Assembly: GCA_036768485.1 (NCBI GenBank)
Contig: JAVLUZ010000208.1
Coordinates: 1,179,529 to 1,243,528 of the forward strand
From: Mermis nigrescens
Taxonomy: Eukaryota > Nematoda > Enoplea > Mermithida > Mermithidae
Length of the DNA stretch: 64,000 nt
Direction of reading: 5' to 3'
Part shown: in pieces, positions 60,488 to 64,000 of the stretch
Numbering within the stretch: the first letter of the stretch is position 1
Layout: each line of letters opens with the position of its first letter
Position numbers and translations under genes: made by a program
The notes under the pieces: generated by a model
What the model was told of the DNA's origin: nothing
What the model saw: the letters and a program-made list of their open reading frames with translations, nothing else
Databases searched by the model: none

Positions 60488-61305
60488 GGGGAAAAGTAAA
60501 ATCCGGAAACGGAAACGGAAATCATAAAAGCCAGAAACGGAAACGATGGGTAAAAGCCGAAACCGGAGACAGAAACGATCCAAAGTGGTGGAACCGGGGT
60601 TCCCCAAGTAGGGCCCATTAGGGCCAACACCCCAAACCCGTTTCCGTCAAAAGTTCACTCATAGAAGGGGGTTTCAGGGTACGCAAACGGGGTTCACCAT
60701 TATTCACATTAAATCTGACCCCGGTTCCGTCGGGGGTTTCTCCGCCCTGGGGCAGTCTAAAATGGCGGAACCGGCGTTCCCCAAGTAGGGCCAATCAGGG
60801 TCAAGACCTTCAACCCCGGTTCCGCCACTTTGGACCACCCCCACGGTGAAGAAATTCCCGACTGAAGCGGGGTCAGATTCACATATGAATAATGGGGTAC
60901 CCCGTTTCCGAGCCCTTAAACCCCCATTCAGTTGGAGAAATTTTGGCGGAAACGAGGTTAGGAGTGTTGACCCTGATGGGCCCTACTTGGGGGTACCATG
61001 GTTTCGCCACTTTGGACTGCCTCTAGGGCGGAGAAACCCCCGATGGACCCGGGGTCATGCTTCACATATGAATAATGGGGTACCCCGTATCCGAGCCCCT
61101 AAACCCCTTTCAAATGTGGAAATTTTGTCGGAAACGGGTTTGGGGTGTTGACCCTGATGGGCCCTTCTTGGGGAACCCCGGTTCCGCCACTTTGGGTCGT
61201 TTCCGGTTCCAGCTTTCACCCATCGTTTCGTTTCCGGCTTTTACCCATTATTTCCGTTTCCGGCTTTTACCTTTCGTTTCCGTTTCCGGATTTTACCCAC
61301 ACCCT
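60488..61305. mobile_element. hAT element R6, reiterated GGAAACGG ends, nested in R5
   Basis: Ends GTAAAATCCGGAAACGG and CCGTTTCCGGATTTTAC have a perfect TSD CGCATCTT (60480-60487, 61306-61313). The ends hold GGAAACGGAAAC / GTTTCCGGCTTTTACCC units. The middle is a second inverted repeat with GGAACCGGGGTTCCCCAAGT and its complement near 61170-61195, plus tandem copies of CATATGAATAATGGGGTACC (60883, 61063). Confidence 0.88.
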
Positions 61306-61798
61306 CGCATCTTTTCTCTGTGACGCCAAAGTTTTTTCATGAAGCAGTGGGTGCTTTTGTTCCAAATGTCGTTCAAGGTTGGTCGGTGGGCGACCCATTG
61401 GTGGAAATGCGCATTCCTTGCAAACACTTTTGTTTTCATCTTTATTTTATGCAAAATAATCATGAATTTCGCCGAATTTTGAGTTTGATATATTCCAAGC
61501 TTTACTGTTTAAAGCACTACACAACAAAAAGTGCGTGAATAACTTTAGAGAAAAACAAATCTTTAGTAATTATGTACACTGAATAATAATTTGTGAACTA
61601 AAGATCACATTGAGGATCATAGTCCGTAGTCCGGACCATGATCCTAAAAAAGACTATGATCCGGTAGTGCACCACGGTTTTGAAAAGGACCAGTCCTTAC
61701 AGTCCGAGGATCATAAGGACTAGTCCTGGACCACGATTCAGCAGTCCTTAGTCCGACTTTTGCCAACGCTAATGGACATATACATATAGCAAGAGATC

Positions 61799-62050
61799 CA
61801 TACATGAGCAGCAAGAATATTCTGGGGGGTTTGGTTGGGTGATATCACCGAAAATGTTACTAAAAATATAATCTGAACGGTCTGCTCTAAAAAGTTCTGC
61901 GGGGGTTTCAACTTCTTGGGCTGCAACCATACGTGGGCAGCAAGGAAATTCCGAGGAAGTCAGGATGAGTGACATTGCCTAAAATGTTACTAAAAATAGA
62001 ATTCTGGGGTCTACATTAACCCTTGGGGAGGTAGGTATCACGTCCCTGTG
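61799..62050 (+). mobile_element. Two adjacent short family-T variants
   Basis: CATACATGAGCAGCAAG (61799) and CATACGTGGGCAGCAAG (61928) each start a copy with the GTTACTAAAAATA core of the 57212 variant. Right ends are decayed and no TSD is clear. Confidence 0.7.
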
Positions 62051-62061
62051 TGGGTGGCACC

Positions 62062-62298
62062 CATACGAGGGCAGCAAGAAAATTCTGGGGGTGCAAGATT
62101 TTATAAAGGTCAAAAAATGGCCTTAAAAATGGTGGTATGGCGAAAAACACCATTTTTCGACGTTTCTCATCGAGCACTATCCATTGGCATCAAAATATTG
62201 CGAAACAAAATTTCAAAAATTGAATTCTGGGAGGGGGTATTTTGGTTTCTCGGGGTTGCATACCCCCCAAAACCTCTCTTCCCCCACACCCAGGTGTG
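62062..62298 (+). mobile_element. Family-T MITE (hAT)
   Basis: It runs from CATACGAGGGCAGCAAG to CACACCCAGGTGTG with perfect TSD GTGGCACC (62054-62061, 62299-62306). Confidence 0.94.
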
Positions 62299-62334
62299 GT
62301 GGCACCCTCCCTTTGCGCGTCTGAGGGATACAAT

Positions 62335-62544
62335 TATAGGTGGGCAGCACCGAAATTCTAGGTTGCAAGATTTTTGAAGGTCAAAAATTTGTCTTAAAAT
62401 ATAATAATTGAAAAAACACCATTTTTCATCGAGCACTATGCTTTGGCATCAAAAAATCGCGGGAAGGCAAAAAATTCAAAAATTCTGTGGGTTATTCGGC
62501 CTTCTTAGGCGGTGCATGCATGCCCCCACGCCCACGTACATATA
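62335..62544 (+). mobile_element. Family-T MITE (hAT)
   Basis: It runs from TATAGGTGGGCAGCACC to CACGCCCACGTACATATA with perfect TSD GATACAAT (62327-62334, 62545-62552). Confidence 0.9.
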
Positions 62545-62673
62545 GATACAATCCAGCCCAGGTTAAAGTCGTCCGTCCATCTTTCAAAAAATATTTCTCC
62601 CTTTCCTCCGGCTTTGAGCGAAAAATGACTTTCTGTTGGCTATAAATTCGTACATATGTATGTATGCCCTCAC

Positions 62674-62946
62674 CACACCTGGGCGTGGGGGGGGGTTTGG
62701 ATGGGGGTATGCACCCCCCCCCCAGAAACCAAAAATACCCCCCAGAAATCAAAATACCCCCCCAGAATTCAATTTTTGAAAATTTTTTTCGCTTTTTTCG
62801 CAATTTTTTGATGCCAATGGATAGTGCTTGATGAGAAACGTCGAAAAATGGATGTTTTTATCACCATACCACCATTTTTAAGGCCATTTTTGTGACCTTC
62901 AAAAAAATCTTGCACCCCCCCAGAAATTTCTTGCTGCCCACGTATG
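62674..62946 (-). mobile_element. Family-T MITE (hAT)
   Basis: It runs from CACACCTGGGCGTGG to TTGCTGCCCACGTATG with perfect TSD GCCCTCAC (62666-62673, 62947-62954). Confidence 0.95.
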
Positions 62947-63362
62947 GCCCTCACTCCCTTCGAACAGCATCCGACTACCCGTAAACTTTAGACATTTGTG
63001 CTGATTTTGATAAATCTCCAAAGATTACACCAAAGCCTTAAAATTCGATTCTTAAAATCCGCTTCCTCGTTAAGATCTTACTACATATTTCAGGGAATAA
63101 TCCGAGCCTCAATAACCAAAATACTTTGCGAAGATTACAGTATACCTACAATCAGGATTAAGTAATTTGACTTGTCCCATTCAAATCGCCCCAAGTAGAA
63201 TTCAATCACTGCCCATGTTTTGTCTGGAGAGCAGCGAAATGAATGTATACATTATACATTTGTACGTACAGTACATATCAAGCATTTCATAGTTGTCTGT
63301 GCGGTCAAAGCTTCAGCGCAGCAAACTCCACAAAACTGAAGACTCTCATAATAGGTACCTAC

Positions 63363-63590
63363 CACACCTGGGCGTGAGGGGTTTGGGGGTATGCACCCCC
63401 CCCCCAAGAAATCAAAATAACCCCCTACCCTAAGAATTCAATTTTTTGAATTTTTTCGCGATTTTTTGGTGCTAATGGATAGTGCTCGATGAAAAAACAT
63501 CGAAAAATGGTGTTTTCTTCGCCATACCAGTTACCACCATTTTGAAAAATCTTGCACCCCCACAATTTTCTTGCTGCCAACGTACATATG
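63363..63590 (-). mobile_element. Family-T MITE (hAT)
   Basis: It runs from CACACCTGGGCGTGAGG to GCTGCCAACGTACATATG with perfect TSD GTACCTAC (63355-63362, 63591-63598). Confidence 0.94.
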
Positions 63591-63598
63591 GTACCTAC

Positions 63599-64000
63599 CT
63601 AACCTACCTACTTAACTTATACGTACAGGTATCCTGACGTTTGAATTTTAGCTTGGCGAGAATAAAGCGCAAGCTTTTCAATCGATCCAAGTGTACTCCA
63701 CAGCCGAAATATAAGACATGGAAAGATTTTTATCTCAAGTACCTGTTTCTCACGAGTTTGGGCATAAAATTTAAAATCTATGTCGTTGACAAATTGCGAT
63801 TACAGCATTAATTTGATATATAATTATCGTAATTCATCGGCTTACTTTCGAAAAAATTGCTTAAAATTTATGGCCAAACTTATGTACAAGGTGAAACAGA
63901 CTGTATACATATGTACATAGGTACCCATCTAATTTTCTCCTTTCCTATTATTGTAAATACAGCTGTTCGCACTGTGTCTACCAATTCAACACAGATACGG
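63599..64000. other. Intergenic end of window
   Basis: No gene. 63785-63905 repeats the sequence at 7075-7190 (ATATATAATTATCGTA, CATCGGCTTACTTTCG, GTGAAACAGACT). Confidence 0.5.

Larger units (their letters stand above)
59511..61771 (-). mobile_element. hAT element R5, reiterated AGTCCGG ends, with transposase remnant
   Basis: Inverted ends TAGCGTTAGCAAAAGTCCGG and CCGACTTTTGCCAACGCTA. Both ends carry runs of AGTCCGGACTA-type units (59530-59630, 61615-61755). It contains the hAT dimerisation-domain remnant (59711-59953, minus strand), a broken T MITE and the nested element R6. Flanks GTATGTAC and ATGGACAT do not give a clean TSD. Confidence 0.88.

Noticed and set aside
59511..61771. A clean 8-bp TSD for R5
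   Set aside because: Flanks GTATGTAC and ATGGACAT share only a shifted 5/6 match; boundaries or mutations leave it unresolved.
1..64000. tRNA, rRNA or other structural RNA genes
   Set aside because: No cloverleaf-like or rRNA-like stretch was recognised by eye; a covariance-model search was not possible.

Overview
This window is animal nuclear DNA, most likely from an invertebrate. The evidence is an intron-rich metazoan gene with canonical GT-AG splice sites, two non-LTR retrotransposon copies, a mariner pseudogene and a very dense load of small hAT-type DNA transposons in AT-rich non-coding sequence. I cannot name the species. There is one 100-N assembly gap at 6692-6791.

The only host gene I can support is TAF2 (TFIID subunit 2). 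It is on the + strand, in ten coding exons from 19555 to 58789. Exon boundaries were chosen by similarity to known TAF2 proteins and by requiring GT donors, AG acceptors and matching phases. All nine junctions are phase-compatible (1,0,0,1,0,1,0,1,0), and the joined coding length is 3192 nt, giving 1063 residues with no frame breaks. The N-terminal half is the catalytically dead M1-aminopeptidase-like fold. The C-terminal half is the helical-repeat region. The lysine/histidine-rich tail of vertebrate TAF2 is absent.

Nearly everything else is mobile DNA. Region 1-8100: a hAT with reiterated ends (R1), several MITEs and the gap. Region 8118-11860: two L2/CR1-like non-LTR retrotransposon copies in tandem. 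Region 11980-19470: a 20-bp tandem repeat, a 2.7-kb hAT (R2) with nested MITEs, and a 2-kb repeat unit ending about 140 bp before the first supported TAF2 exon. Introns 1-9 (19841-58114) are filled with nested transposons up to or into the splice sites. Region 58790-64000 holds another reiterated-end hAT (R5) carrying a transposase remnant, a nested R6 element and a cluster of MITEs.

Two MITE families dominate. Family T (ends CATAGGTGGGCAGCA / CACGCCCAGGTGTG) has about 26 copies. Family A (ends CAGTGTTTTTTTGTA) has about 15 full or partial copies. Both make 8-bp target-site duplications (TSDs), many of them perfect, which places them in the hAT superfamily. They insert into one another, into larger hATs, into a mariner and, in one case, exactly at a TAF2 5' splice site. 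The most notable structures are a four-level nested hAT stack (25316-27588), a TSD that duplicates the exon 7 splice donor (46679-46954), and a set of hATs that share one architecture but each carry a different GC-rich short repeat at both ends.
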